NCBI RefSeq assembly: GCF_013410215.1
Contig: NZ_JACCFQ010000001.1
Coordinates: forward strand, 992,001-1,056,000
Reading direction: 5' to 3'
Length of the DNA stretch: 64,000 nt
Source of the DNA: Nesterenkonia sandarakina
Lineage (GTDB): Bacteria; Actinomycetota; Actinomycetes; Actinomycetales; Micrococcaceae
Shown here: positions 38,936 through 48,074 of the stretch, in pieces
Position numbering within the stretch: the first letter of the stretch is position 1
Layout of the letters: the number at the start of each line of letters is the position of its first letter
Notes under the pieces: generated by a model
The model's input: only the letters and a program-made list of their open reading frames with translations
Told to the model about the DNA's origin: nothing
Database searches by the model: none
Made by a program: the position numbers and the translations under genes

Positions 38936-39436
38936 CTAGGTCCTCAGCTCCAGGACGGTCTTGCCGATCCGGATCCGGTCTCCAGGCTCCACGGTGGAGG
39001 CGCGGGTGAGCTGCTCCTCCCCGAGCCAGGTGCCGTTGGTGGATCCGAGGTCCTCGAGGAACCAGCGCGAGCCCTGCGGGAAGAGCCGGGCGTGCTTGCC
39101 GGAGGCATAGTCATCCTCGAGCACCAGGGTGCACTCCTGGGCGCGGCCCATCATGATCGAGGCAGAGCCCAGCGGGAGCTCCGTCCCGGCCAGGGGTCCC
39201 TCGCTCACCAGCAGACGCCGAGGCCGCGGACGCGGGGTGGGGCCGGAGTGGCTGGCGCCGGCGGGAGCGGGGGGTCCGCTGCGCTGCGCGGGCGCGGGAT
39301 GCGCGGCGGCGGCCCGGGCGCGGGAGCGCTTGGAGATGGTCATGTCCCGGCCCTGTGCTGCGATGATCGAGAGGATCAGGATCCAGAGCAGCAGCAGCAC
39401 TCCGAACTGCAGCACCGTGACAGCGAGTTCACTCAT
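38936..39436 (-). CDS. fhaB: FHA-domain protein FhaB (FipA)
   Basis: Protein of 166 residues with an N-terminal membrane helix (VLQFGVLLLLWILILSIIAA), a Pro/Arg-rich linker and a C-terminal FHA domain at about 75-166 (IMMGRAQECTLVLEDDYASGKHARLF, LEDLGSTNGTWLG). FHA domains bind phosphothreonine; in mycobacteria FhaB/FipA links PknA signalling to FtsZ and septation. Fourteen bases separate it from fhaA. Confidence 0.92.
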   Translation of the reverse strand: MSELAVTVLQFGVLLLLWILILSIIAAQGRDMTISKRSRARAAAAHPAPAQRSGPPAPAGASHSGPTPRPRPRRLLVSEGPLAGTELPLGSASIMMGRAQECTLVLEDDYASGKHARLFPQGSRWFLEDLGSTNGTWLGEEQLTRASTVEPGDRIRIGKTVLELRT

Positions 39437-39449
39437 GGGTCGGTGTCCT

Positions 39450-40229
39450 TCAGCTCTGGCGGAAGCGCAGGCGCGCGTTGCCGAGCGAGATCAGGGCGCC
39501 GTCGATGAGCTGGACCTTCGGAGTCTCACCGGTGAGCTGCTCGCCGTCCACGTAGGAGCCGTTGGTGGATCCCAGGTCCCGGGCGTACCAGGCACCCCCG
39601 GAGCGGAAGAGCTCCAGGTGCTTCCGGGAGACCCCGGTGTCGGGAACGGTGATGTCAGCCGAGGTGGAGCGCCCGATCACGGTGGAATCCGGGCGCAGCG
39701 GGTAGCTCTGCTCCTCGTACTCCAGGCTCGCGGCGGCCGCCGGGGCGGGAGGCTGGTGGGCGGGGACCGTGGGCTGGGCCATGGTGGAGGGCAGCGGGGC
39801 CGCGGCGCTGGGGCCAGCCGCAGGAGAGGACTGGGCCGGAGCGACCGGTCCCGACTGCGGGTCCCTGTCGGTGCGGGACTCGATGCTCAGCTGCCCGCGC
39901 TTGAGCTCGGTGTTCTTCACGAAGGTGGCCTTCACCGGTCCCAGCAGGGTGTATCCCTGGGATTCGGCATGGCGCAGGATCTCCTCACAGAGCTCCTCGG
40001 CCAGGGCGACGCCGTACTTCTTGGCCTCGGTGAAGTCCTCTCCAGCGAGCCGGATCTTGTACAGGTTCGGAGCCAGGTGCTGGCCTTCGGCGATGGTCTT
40101 GGACTCTCGGTCCATGTGGCGGCGTACGGCGGTGGCGATCTCCACGGGTCCCAGACTCCCTCCTCGTCCTGAGAAGGCACCGCGGACGGCCTTTTCGATG
40201 CCGCGCTCCAGGTTGTCTAGCAGTCCCAC
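39450..40229 (-). CDS. fhaA: FHA-domain protein FhaA (DUF3662 plus FHA)
   Basis: Protein of 259 residues with an N-terminal DUF3662 domain (GLLDNLERGIEKAVRGAFS to about 115), a Pro/Ala linker and a C-terminal FHA domain (TVIGRSTSADITVPDTGVSRKHLELF, ARDLGSTNGSYVDG). FhaA binds phosphorylated MviN/MurJ in mycobacteria and slows wall synthesis. The mycobacterial protein is about twice as long; the linker is much shorter here. The GTG at 40229 was chosen because AAGGAGG stands five bases before it; the GTG at 40235 would overlap that site. First gene of the operon. Confidence 0.92.
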   Translation of the reverse strand: MGLLDNLERGIEKAVRGAFSGRGGSLGPVEIATAVRRHMDRESKTIAEGQHLAPNLYKIRLAGEDFTEAKKYGVALAEELCEEILRHAESQGYTLLGPVKATFVKNTELKRGQLSIESRTDRDPQSGPVAPAQSSPAAGPSAAAPLPSTMAQPTVPAHQPPAPAAAASLEYEEQSYPLRPDSTVIGRSTSADITVPDTGVSRKHLELFRSGGAWYARDLGSTNGSYVDGEQLTGETPKVQLIDGALISLGNARLRFRQS

Positions 40230-40384
40230 CGGCACCTCCTTCTTCTGATGAATGTCTGTCCACGCTCAGCAAGCTCGGCTCGCGAGGTGGGCAATATGTC
40301 CTGAGTCTACTGTCTCACTCCCCGCCTGTGCGGTTCGCCGGTCGCCCGCGCGGTGAACTGCTCGGACGCGCCGCGCTGTGACTC

Positions 40385-40414
40385 TTGCCACATTCCGGGA
40401 GGAGGTGCTACCTT
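40385..40414 (+). promoter_or_regulatory. Candidate promoter of the cebEFG-bglC-cebR-like operon
   Basis: TTGCCA (40385-40390) and TACCTT (40409-40414), spacer 18, with TG one base before the -10 (extended type). The palindromic operator begins 11 bases after the -10, so a bound repressor would block the start of transcription. Confidence 0.45.
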
Positions 40415-40424
40415 CATCTCACCG

Positions 40425-40438
40425 TGAGAGCGCTCTCA
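40425..40438. promoter_or_regulatory. LacI-family operator (CebR-box-like)
   Basis: TGAGAGCGCTCTCA is a perfect 14-base palindrome. It differs by one base in each half from the Streptomyces CebR box TGGGAGCGCTCCCA and has the central CG typical of LacI-family sites. The likely ligand-controlled repressor is the LacI-type protein encoded at the end of this operon. Confidence 0.85.
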
Positions 40439-40489
40439 TAAGAGGACTTGGGGACCCGCTCGCACCTCATATCGAAGGAGATAGCTGTG

Positions 40490-41860
40490 ATGAGGACTAC
40501 TGATCACGCGGAGCACAAAGACTCCGCAGCGGATCGCCCCACCGGGCCATCCGCCTCGCCCCACGCCGGGCGCCGCCACCGTCGGGTCATGCAGTCAGTG
40601 GCGGTGAGCTCGGTGCTGGCACTGGGGCTCAGCGCCTGCGGAGGTGCTGCCGATGGCGACGACGAAGGCGGAGCGGCCGACGGGGAGGCGGTCACCCTCA
40701 GCGTGACCACCTTCAACGAGTTCGGCTATGAGGAGCTCTTCGAAGAGTACGAGGAGCTCAACGAGAACATCACCATCGAGCACAACAAGATCGACACCGC
40801 CGAGAACGCCCGCGACTCGCTGCGCAACAGCCTGGGTGCCGGTCAGGGAGCCTCGGACATCGAACCCATCGAGGTGGACTGGCTCGCAGAGTTCCAGCAG
40901 TACCCCGACCGCTTCGAGGATCTCACCGATCCCGAACTGGAGGACCGCTGGCTGGATTGGAAGTATCAGGACGCAGTCCTTGAGGACGGCAGCCTGATCG
41001 GCTACGGCACCGACAGCGGGCCGCAGGCGGTCTGCTACCGGGCCGACCTCTTCGAGGAGGCCGGACTGCCCACCGATCGTGAAGAGGTGGCCGAGTTCCT
41101 CGGAGACTCCTGGGAGGACTACTTCGCCGCCGGTGAGGAGTTCGTCGCCGAGTCTGACTCCGCCTGGTACTCCGGCTCGGACAACATCTGGCAGGGCATG
41201 ATCAACCAGGTCGAGGTCCCCTACCAGGACGAGTCCGGGGAGATCATCGCCGACACCAACCCCGAGGTGAAGGATCTCTACGACCAGCTTCTGAAGGCCT
41301 CGGTGGAGAATGAGCTCTCCGCGGGCCTGGCCCAGTGGAGCGGCGACTGGTCCGATGCCTTCCAGCGCGAAGAGACCTTCGCGACCATGATGTGCCCCGG
41401 CTGGATGCTGGGCATCATCGAGGGCAACGCCGCCGAGGTCGAGGGCTGGGACATCGCCAACACCTTCCCAGGTGGCGGCGGCAACTGGGGCGGGTCCTAC
41501 CTGACCGTTCCTTCCCAGGGCGAGAACATCGAGCAGGCCAAGGAGCTCGCGGCCTGGCTGACCGCCCCGGAGCAGCAGCTCAAGGCGTTCGGGGTCGTCG
41601 GGGCATTCCCCTCCACCACCGAGGCGCTGGAGGCAGACGAGCTGCTCTCGGCCACCAACGAGTTCTTCAACGACGCCCCCACCGGCGAGATCCTGGCCGA
41701 GCGCGCCGACGCCGTGGAGACCCAGCCGCTGAAGGGCACCGAGTACCTGACCATCAACGTGGCGATCCAGGACGCGATCAACCGGGTGGACGTGGACGGG
41801 ATCGATGACCCCGACGCCTCCTGGGAGAAGTTCGTCAACGACATGGAAGCTCTGCGCTGA
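40490..41860 (+). CDS. cebE: Sugar ABC transporter substrate-binding lipoprotein (CebE-like)
   Basis: Lipoprotein of 456 residues. The signal is unusual in having about 30 polar residues first, then RRHRRVMQSVAVSSVLALGL and the lipobox cysteine in LSAC (Cys50); the twin arginines hint at Tat export. The mature part is a CUT1 binding protein (TTFNEFGYEELFEEYE, DIEPIEVDWLAEFQQYPDRF, CPGWMLGIIEGNA) like the cello-oligosaccharide binder CebE. ATG 40490 is nine bases after AAGGAG; a GTG three bases earlier is also possible. Heads an operon with two permeases, a beta-glucosidase and a LacI regulator. Confidence 0.82.
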   Translation: MRTTDHAEHKDSAADRPTGPSASPHAGRRHRRVMQSVAVSSVLALGLSACGGAADGDDEGGAADGEAVTLSVTTFNEFGYEELFEEYEELNENITIEHNKIDTAENARDSLRNSLGAGQGASDIEPIEVDWLAEFQQYPDRFEDLTDPELEDRWLDWKYQDAVLEDGSLIGYGTDSGPQAVCYRADLFEEAGLPTDREEVAEFLGDSWEDYFAAGEEFVAESDSAWYSGSDNIWQGMINQVEVPYQDESGEIIADTNPEVKDLYDQLLKASVENELSAGLAQWSGDWSDAFQREETFATMMCPGWMLGIIEGNAAEVEGWDIANTFPGGGGNWGGSYLTVPSQGENIEQAKELAAWLTAPEQQLKAFGVVGAFPSTTEALEADELLSATNEFFNDAPTGEILAERADAVETQPLKGTEYLTINVAIQDAINRVDVDGIDDPDASWEKFVNDMEALR

Positions 41861-41862
41861 TC

Positions 41863-42864
41863 ATGTCCGCCCCAGCTGCGCAGGTACCAGTCAGCACCAC
41901 ACGCAGCGGCGGGTCCGCGCCAGAACCGAGGACCGGTCGCCGGAAGCCGAAGCTGAGCTTCCGGCACCGGGCCTCGGCCTGGGATCGTCGATACTCGCCG
42001 TACCTCTACATCAGTCCGTTCTTCATCCTCTTCGCCGTGGTCGGGCTCTTCCCGCTGATCTACACCGCATGGGTCGCCACCCACGACTGGGACCTGATCA
42101 TGGGTCAGGGAGAGTTCATCGGTGGCGAGAACTTCATGGCGGTGCTGGGGGAGCGGGGCTTCTGGATCTCGCTGCGCAACACGCTCTCGATCTTCATCCT
42201 CTCCTCCGCGCCCCAGGTGGTCATCGCGATCCTGATCGCCTACCTGCTGGACTACAACCTCCGGGCCAGGACCTTCTGGCGGATGGGCGTGCTGATCCCC
42301 TACGTGGTCACCCCCGTCGCCGTGGCGCTGATCTTCTCGAACCTGTTCGGGGACCGATTCGGTCTGGTGAACTCGATCCTGGAGACCGTGGGCATCGACG
42401 CGATCGGCTGGCACTCCGGGACGCTTCCCAGCCACCTGGCCATCGCCACCATGGTGAACTTCCGCTGGACCGGGTACAACGCGCTGATCTTCCTCGCGGC
42501 CATGCAGGCGGTGCCACGTGACCTCTATGAGGCGGCGGCGATCGACGGCGCGGGCAAGGTCCGCCAGTTCATCTCGGTGACCATCCCGAACCTGCGTCCC
42601 ACCATCATCTTCGTGATCATCACCTCGACCATCGGCGGGCTGCAGATCTTCGACGAGCCGCGGATGTTCGACCAGTACGGTCGCGGCGGCACCGACGGGC
42701 AGTGGCAGACCATGACCATGTATCTCTACGAACTCGGCTGGACCCGTTCGGACTTCGGGCAGGCCTCTGCGGTGGCCGTGCTGCTGTTCCTGCTGATCGT
42801 GGCCATCGGACTGATCAACTTCGTCATCACCCGCCGCATCTCAAGCTCGGAGGTCAAGCGATGA
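41863..42864 (+). CDS. cebF: Sugar ABC transporter permease (CebF-like)
   Basis: Permease of 333 residues, MalF type, with six predicted membrane helices after a polar N-terminus of about 45 residues. The ATPase-contact (EAA) loop is LYEAAAIDGAGKVRQFISVT near residue 225. It starts two bases after cebE and overlaps cebG by four bases. With CebG it forms the channel for the sugar delivered by the binding protein. Confidence 0.87.
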   Translation: MSAPAAQVPVSTTRSGGSAPEPRTGRRKPKLSFRHRASAWDRRYSPYLYISPFFILFAVVGLFPLIYTAWVATHDWDLIMGQGEFIGGENFMAVLGERGFWISLRNTLSIFILSSAPQVVIAILIAYLLDYNLRARTFWRMGVLIPYVVTPVAVALIFSNLFGDRFGLVNSILETVGIDAIGWHSGTLPSHLAIATMVNFRWTGYNALIFLAAMQAVPRDLYEAAAIDGAGKVRQFISVTIPNLRPTIIFVIITSTIGGLQIFDEPRMFDQYGRGGTDGQWQTMTMYLYELGWTRSDFGQASAVAVLLFLLIVAIGLINFVITRRISSSEVKR

Positions 42865-43826
42865 GCGCGCTCGAAGAGAAGCCGCTGCCGATCATCCCGC
42901 GCACGGGACCGGCCAGCGCACCGAAGAACGACGCCGACCCGTTCGGCCGCCGCGGATCGGGGCCCGGAGACGGTTCCCGCCGACGTCGGCGAGGCGGCTC
43001 CGGCGGCCCTGGCCGCGGACCGGGGTGGATCGTCTACGGCTGCCTGGCAGCGGTGATTCTGGGCAGCATGTTCCCGCTCTGGTGGTCCTTCCTGATCGGA
43101 AGCCATGACTCCACCATCTTGTCCCGGGACTCCTTCCCGCTGCTCCCGGGTGGGAACTTCTTCTCCAATGCCGTCGAGGTGATCGACACCGTTCCCTTCT
43201 GGCGGGCCACGATGAACTCGGTGATCGTCTCCACCGTCACCGCGGTCTCGGTGGTCTTCTTCTCCACCCTGGCCGGCTACGCCTTCGCGAAGCTGCGCTT
43301 CAAGGGTGCGGTCCCGCTGCTGGTCTTCGTGATCGCCACCATGGCGATCCCCACCCAGCTCGGCGTGGTCCCGCTCTACCAGGTGATGGCCCGGCTGGGC
43401 TGGACCGGGGAGCTGCAGGCGGTCATTGTGCCGGGACTGGTCACCGCCTTCGGCGTGTTCTGGATGACCCAGTACCTGCGCCAGGCGATCCCGGACGAGC
43501 TCATCGAGGCCGCCACTGTGGACGGGTGCTCCATGATCCGCACCTTCTTCCACGTCGCGCTGCCCGCCGCGAAACCGGCGGCGGCGATGTTGTTCCTCTT
43601 CACCTTCGTCCTGAACTGGACGAACTTCTTCTGGCCGTTCATCGTGCTCGGCCCGCAGAACCCCACCCTGCCGGTGGCGCTGCAGCAGCTGCAGGCCGCG
43701 CACTTCGTGGACTACTCACTGGTCCTGGCGGGAGCCACCATGGCCACCATCCCGCTGCTCATCCTGTTCATCTTCACGGGCCGTCAGCTCGTATCCGGAA
43801 TCATGCAAGGAGCCGTCAAACAATGA
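42861..43826 (+). CDS. cebG: Sugar ABC transporter permease (CebG-like)
   Basis: Permease of 321 residues, MalG type. A basic, Gly/Arg-rich N-terminus of about 50 residues precedes six helices. The EAA loop reads ELIEAATVDGCSMIRTFFHV. The start ATG overlaps the cebF stop (ATGA). No ATPase gene is in the operon, so a shared MsiK-type ATPase elsewhere in the genome is expected, as in Streptomyces. Confidence 0.87.
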   Translation: MSALEEKPLPIIPRTGPASAPKNDADPFGRRGSGPGDGSRRRRRGGSGGPGRGPGWIVYGCLAAVILGSMFPLWWSFLIGSHDSTILSRDSFPLLPGGNFFSNAVEVIDTVPFWRATMNSVIVSTVTAVSVVFFSTLAGYAFAKLRFKGAVPLLVFVIATMAIPTQLGVVPLYQVMARLGWTGELQAVIVPGLVTAFGVFWMTQYLRQAIPDELIEAATVDGCSMIRTFFHVALPAAKPAAAMLFLFTFVLNWTNFFWPFIVLGPQNPTLPVALQQLQAAHFVDYSLVLAGATMATIPLLILFIFTGRQLVSGIMQGAVKQ

Positions 43827-45268
43827 CTTCCTCACTCACCGCCCGCACCACCGACGCCAGCAGCGCTGTGGCTTTCCCCACCGACTTCCTCTTCGGCTCG
43901 GCCACCGCGGCCTACCAGGTGGAGGGCGCCGCGGCAGAAGGTGGCCGGGCCCCCTCGGTGTGGGACACCTTCGCCCACACCCCCGGGAAGGTCCACGAGG
44001 GCGAGACCGGAGACGTGGCCTGCGACCACTTCCACCGCTTCCGGGAGGACGTGGCGCTGATGAAGCGGCTGAACCTTAAGGTCTACCGGTTCTCGGTCAG
44101 CTGGTCCCGAGTGATGCCCGATGGGGTCAACGTGAACCCGGAGGGGCTGAAGTTCTACTCAGACCTGGTCGATGAGCTGCTGGCCGCGGGCATCCTGCCC
44201 TGGCTCACGCAGTATCACTGGGACCTGCCCCAGGCGCTGGAGGATGCGGGCGGCTGGGCGAACCGACAGACCGCTGAGCGCTTCGCCGACTACGCGGTCA
44301 CCCTGCATGAGGCCCTGGGAAGCCGGGTCCGGCACTGGACCACGCTGAACGAGCCCTGGTGTGCGGCCTTCCTCGGCTACGCCAACGGACACCACGCTCC
44401 GGGCCGGACCTCACCGGAGGATGCCCTGGCGGCGGCGCATCACCTGCTGCTCGGGCACGGGCTCGCGGTCGGCGCGCTGCGACGTCGTGATCCGGAGCTC
44501 GAGCTGGGACTGACGCTGAACTTCACCGACTACCGCCCCGCGGACCCGGCCTCGCCGGGAGACGTGGATGCCGCCCGGCGTCTGGATGGCAGCTTCAACC
44601 GGTTCTTCGCCTCCGCGATCTTCCACGGGGCCTACCCGTCCGATGTGCTTGAGGACCAGGCCGGACTCTGGCGCGAAGGCCTGGTCCAGCCTGGAGATCT
44701 GGAGATCATCTCGACGCCGATCGATGTGCTCGGAGTCAACTTCTACACCGGAGAGCTGCTCACGGGTGCGGACCCGGAGCACGCCGCCCAGGCGGCCGCC
44801 GCGGCACGCGCCCAGGGAGCCCCGAACCCGAACGTGGGATCGGAGCATGTCTCCTCGATCCCGCGCGGGCTGCCGGCCACCGCCATGGGCTGGGAGGTCT
44901 TCCCGCAGGGGCTGCATGACCTGCTGCTGCGGCTGCACCGGGAGTACACCGGGCCCGCCGGGGTGGCGCTCTATGTCACCGAGAACGGCGCGGCCTACCC
45001 CGATGCGCCCGATGCCGCGGGCTTCGTCCAGGACGACGACCGGCTCAGCTACATCCGGGAGCACCTGCACGCGGTGCACCAGGCGATCTCCTCCGGCGCG
45101 GACGTGCGCGGCTACTTCGTGTGGTCGCTGCTGGACAACTTCGAGTGGGCCTTCGGCTACGACCGCCGGTTCGGGATCGTGCGGGTGGATTACGATACGC
45201 TTGCGCGCATTCCGAAGGCCTCCGCGAACTGGTATGCACAGGTGGCGGCCACGGGCGTGGTGGACTGA
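43823..45268 (+). CDS. bglC: Glycoside hydrolase family 1 beta-glucosidase
   Basis: Cytoplasmic GH1 enzyme of 481 residues without a signal peptide. The acid/base is Glu177 in TLNEPWC and the nucleophile Glu387 in YVTENGAAY; the N-terminal signature FLFGSATAAYQVEGAAAEGG and the aglycone-site VWSLLDNFEWAFGY are intact. It releases glucose from imported beta-glucosides such as cellobiose. Start overlaps the cebG stop by four bases. Exact substrate preference is inferred from context. Confidence 0.93.
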   Translation: MTSSLTARTTDASSAVAFPTDFLFGSATAAYQVEGAAAEGGRAPSVWDTFAHTPGKVHEGETGDVACDHFHRFREDVALMKRLNLKVYRFSVSWSRVMPDGVNVNPEGLKFYSDLVDELLAAGILPWLTQYHWDLPQALEDAGGWANRQTAERFADYAVTLHEALGSRVRHWTTLNEPWCAAFLGYANGHHAPGRTSPEDALAAAHHLLLGHGLAVGALRRRDPELELGLTLNFTDYRPADPASPGDVDAARRLDGSFNRFFASAIFHGAYPSDVLEDQAGLWREGLVQPGDLEIISTPIDVLGVNFYTGELLTGADPEHAAQAAAAARAQGAPNPNVGSEHVSSIPRGLPATAMGWEVFPQGLHDLLLRLHREYTGPAGVALYVTENGAAYPDAPDAAGFVQDDDRLSYIREHLHAVHQAISSGADVRGYFVWSLLDNFEWAFGYDRRFGIVRVDYDTLARIPKASANWYAQVAATGVVD

Positions 45269-45314
45269 CCAGGCCACCTGGCCCTGGTGCGCACATCCGA
45301 CGAAGGGGGAACTG

Positions 45315-46319
45315 ATGCCGGCTCGGCGACTGCCGACTCTGGAGGATGTGGCGGCCAGGGCAGGGGTCTCACGCGCCACCGCCTCGCGCGCGGTCAACCT
45401 CGATCCGCGGGTGCGCTCGCAGTCTCGGCTCGCGGTGGAGGCTGCGGTCACCGAGCTCGGCTATCGGCCGAACCGGGCCGCGCGCTCGCTGGTGATCCAG
45501 GAGGTGGACTCCATCGCCGTCGTCGTGCCCGAGGCCGAGGACCGGGTCTTCGCGGATCCGTTCTTCGCCTCGATGCTGGCCTCGATCACCCAGCGGCTGG
45601 CGGACTCCCCGGTGCAGGTGCTGCTGGCCATGGGTCAGCCGGGGGGCCGGCAGAAGATCGAGCGGTATCTGCGCGGGGGATACACCGATGGGGCCATCAT
45701 CGTCTCGCATCACCGCGACGACGACCTCTCGGGTGTGCTCCATGAGACCAAGCTGCCCGCGGTCTATGTGGGTCGACCCTACGCCGGGGACGTCGGGATC
45801 CCCTGGGTGGATGTGGACAACAACTTCGGGGCCACCCTCGCGGCGGAGCATCTGATCGGCCTGGGACGACGTCGGCTGGCCACCATCGCCGGGCCGCAGG
45901 ACATGGCGGCAGGCTCGGACCGGCTCGCCGGGTGGAGGGCTGCGCTGGATGGTGCCGGCCTGGACTCAGACCTCGTGGAGTTCGGGGACTTCACCTCGGC
46001 CTCCGGGGCGGCGGCGATGGAGCGTCTGCTCGAGCGTGCCCCGGAGCTCGACGGAGTCTTCGTCGCCTCGGACCTGATGGCGGTGGCCGCCATGCACGAG
46101 ATGCAATCTCGAGGGATCGCGGTGCCGGAGCAGATCGCGGTGGTCGGATTCGATGACTCACACGCCGCGCAGCTGACCCGCCCGCCGCTGACCACAGTGA
46201 TCAACCCGGTGGGGGAGCTCGCTGGCCGAGCCGTGGACCTGCTGCTGCAGCTGATGAAGGGGGAGGCCGTGGACCCGGTGGTGCTGCAGACGCAGATGGT
46301 GAAACGGACATCTGGGTGA
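45315..46319 (+). CDS. cebR: LacI-family transcriptional regulator (CebR-like)
   Basis: Repressor of 334 residues. The DNA-binding domain is TLEDVAARAGVSRATASRAV at residues 8-27, with the minor-groove hinge helix NRAARSLV behind it. A periplasmic-binding-protein-like ligand domain follows. It is encoded 46 bases after bglC, with GAAGGGGGA before the ATG, and probably controls the operon through the palindrome at 40425-40438. In Streptomyces cebR stands upstream of cebEFG; here it is the last gene. Confidence 0.85.
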   Translation: MPARRLPTLEDVAARAGVSRATASRAVNLDPRVRSQSRLAVEAAVTELGYRPNRAARSLVIQEVDSIAVVVPEAEDRVFADPFFASMLASITQRLADSPVQVLLAMGQPGGRQKIERYLRGGYTDGAIIVSHHRDDDLSGVLHETKLPAVYVGRPYAGDVGIPWVDVDNNFGATLAAEHLIGLGRRRLATIAGPQDMAAGSDRLAGWRAALDGAGLDSDLVEFGDFTSASGAAAMERLLERAPELDGVFVASDLMAVAAMHEMQSRGIAVPEQIAVVGFDDSHAAQLTRPPLTTVINPVGELAGRAVDLLLQLMKGEAVDPVVLQTQMVKRTSG

Positions 46320-46440
46320 CATTCCGATGAACTTGCTTCAGTTTTGAAATAAATTGCGGCAGACTGCTGTTGGCATCATCGACCAACCACGATGGCTCCG
46401 CGCGTTCGGCGCGGACCGGCAACCCTTAGGAGACCTCTTC

Positions 46441-46974
46441 ATGGCACATCTGACCACCGGCACCTGGAACCTCGACTCCGCACACTCCGAGATCGGCATG
46501 ACCGTGCGCCACGCCGGGATCTCCAAGGTGCGGGCCATCTTCGAGGAGGCCGAGGCCACCCTCGTCGTCTCCGAAGGTGACGTGGCGACCCTGGACGCCC
46601 GCGTCAAGGCCGTATCCTTCAACTCCAAGAACGCCGATCGCGACGCCCACGTCCGCGGCGAGGACTTCCTGGATTCCGAGAACCACCCGGAGCTCACCTT
46701 CGTGGCGCAGAACATCACCGCCAGCGGCGAGGAGTTCGAGATCTCGGGCGATCTGAGCATCCGCGGGGTCACCAAGCCGGTGACCTTCGAGGTGGAGTTC
46801 GGCGGCCAGGCCGTGGATCCCTTCGGCATGACCCGCGCAGGTTTCTCCGCGAACACCGTGATCTCCCGCAAGGAGTTCGGCCTGACCTGGAACGCAGCCC
46901 TGGAAGCCGGCGGCGTGCTGGTCGGCGACAAGGTCTCGATCGACCTCGAGGCAGCCTTCGTCCTGGAGCAGTGA
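46441..46974 (+). CDS. YceI family protein
   Basis: Protein of 177 residues with the YceI lipocalin-like fold: TGTWNLDSAHSEIGMTVRHA, AHVRGEDFLDSENHPELTFV, DLSIRGVTKPVTFEVEF, GFSANTVISRKEFGLTW. Family members bind isoprenoid-like lipids. No signal peptide, so a cytoplasmic form. The ATG at 46441 was chosen for the AGGAGACC before it; an upstream frame to 46354 lacks support. The 121-base gap before it is AT-richer than its surroundings and may hold the promoter. Confidence 0.88.
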   Translation: MAHLTTGTWNLDSAHSEIGMTVRHAGISKVRAIFEEAEATLVVSEGDVATLDARVKAVSFNSKNADRDAHVRGEDFLDSENHPELTFVAQNITASGEEFEISGDLSIRGVTKPVTFEVEFGGQAVDPFGMTRAGFSANTVISRKEFGLTWNAALEAGGVLVGDKVSIDLEAAFVLEQ

Positions 46975-46982
46975 TCGCGTGA

Positions 46983-47046
46983 CCGCAGGGCCCGACCACG
47001 AAACCTGGTAGATGCAAACACCAGGGGCCAGGGTCGGGCCCTGCGG
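46983..47046. terminator. Nested inverted repeat between convergent genes
   Basis: A perfect 15-base inverted repeat (46983-46997 and 47032-47046, arms CCGCAGGGCCCGACC and complement) encloses a second stem, CCTGGT (47004-47009) with ACCAGG (47020-47025). It lies nine bases after yceI and 21 before the stop of the facing gene. No T run follows, so its action as a terminator in both directions is an inference. Confidence 0.55.
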
Positions 47047-47067
47047 CGTGCTGCCGCCCTTCCCGGC

Positions 47068-48069
47068 TCAGGAGGAGGAGAACGCCGCGTCAAAGGCGGC
47101 GTCCGAGGGCTCGAACGGGTGGGAGCGCACGAACTCCAGGGCCTGGGGCGCGCCGATGAGCCGGTCCATTCCGGCGTCCTCCCACTCCACGGAGAGCGGA
47201 CCGGTGTAGCCGATCGCGTTGAGCATCCGGAAGGCATCCTCCCAGGGCACATCCCCACGTCCGGTGGAGATGAAGTCCCAGCCGCGTCGAGGATCGGCCC
47301 ACGCCAGATGCGAGGACAACCTGCCGTTGCGACCGTTGAGCCGCTTCTTCGTGTCCTTGCAGTGCACGTGATAGATCCGGTCCTGGTAGTCCCAGAGGAA
47401 TCCCACCGAGTCCAGGTCCTGCCAGACCATGTGGGACGGATCCCAGTTCAGACCGAAGGCCTCGCGGTGCCCGATCGCCTCCAGGGCGCGCTGGGTCGTC
47501 CAATAGTCATAGGCGATCTCCGAAGGATGCACCTCGTGGGCGAACTGGACCCCCACCTCGTCGAAGACATCCAGGATCGGGTTCCAGCGGTCGGCGAAGT
47601 CCCGGTACCCTGCCTCCACAAGCTCCGGTGAGACCGGAGGGAACATCGCCACGTACTTCCAGCTGGCGGAGCCGGTGAAGCCGGTCACGGTCTTGACCCC
47701 CAGCCGGGCCGCGGCCCGCGCGGTGTACTTCATCTCCTCAGCCGCCCGCTGCCGCACGCCCTCCGGGTCACCGTCACCCCAGATGTGATCGGGCAGGATG
47801 TCCCGGTGGCGGGCGTCGATCGGATCGTCGCAGACCGCCTGCCCGCGCAGGTGATTCGCGATCGTGTAGACCTTCAGCCCGTTCTTCTCCAAGATGTCCA
47901 GGCGGTCCTTCACGTAGGCATCGTCCTCAGCTGCGCGCCGTGGGTCCAGATGATCCCCCCAGCAGGCGATCTCCAGGCCGTCGTAGCCCCATTCCCCGGC
48001 GAGCCGGGCGACCTCCTCGAAGGGCAGGTCCGCCCATTGTCCGGTGAACAGCGTGACTGGTCGTGCCAT
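47068..48069 (-). CDS. Sugar phosphate isomerase/epimerase (AP-endonuclease-2 fold)
   Basis: TIM-barrel protein of 333 residues of the xylose-isomerase-like/IolE superfamily. Metal-binding candidates appear in [35 protein letters not shown] and [11 protein letters not shown]. It is the last gene of an operon with a Gfo/Idh/MocA dehydrogenase and a ribose-type importer, suggesting isomerisation of an oxidised sugar or polyol. The ATG at 48069 (start [20 protein letters not shown]) was chosen; the frame extends upstream through the neighbour gene as a shadow. Substrate unknown. Confidence 0.82.
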   Translation of the reverse strand: MARPVTLFTGQWADLPFEEVARLAGEWGYDGLEIACWGDHLDPRRAAEDDAYVKDRLDILEKNGLKVYTIANHLRGQAVCDDPIDARHRDILPDHIWGDGDPEGVRQRAAEEMKYTARAAARLGVKTVTGFTGSASWKYVAMFPPVSPELVEAGYRDFADRWNPILDVFDEVGVQFAHEVHPSEIAYDYWTTQRALEAIGHREAFGLNWDPSHMVWQDLDSVGFLWDYQDRIYHVHCKDTKKRLNGRNGRLSSHLAWADPRRGWDFISTGRGDVPWEDAFRMLNAIGYTGPLSVEWEDAGMDRLIGAPQALEFVRSHPFEPSDAAFDAAFSSS

Positions 48070-48074
48070 GGTCT

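Noticed and set aside
43823-45268. Gene label 6-phospho-beta-glucosidase for the GH1 enzyme
   Set aside because: The operon encodes an ABC importer, not a phosphotransferase system, so an unphosphorylated substrate is expected.
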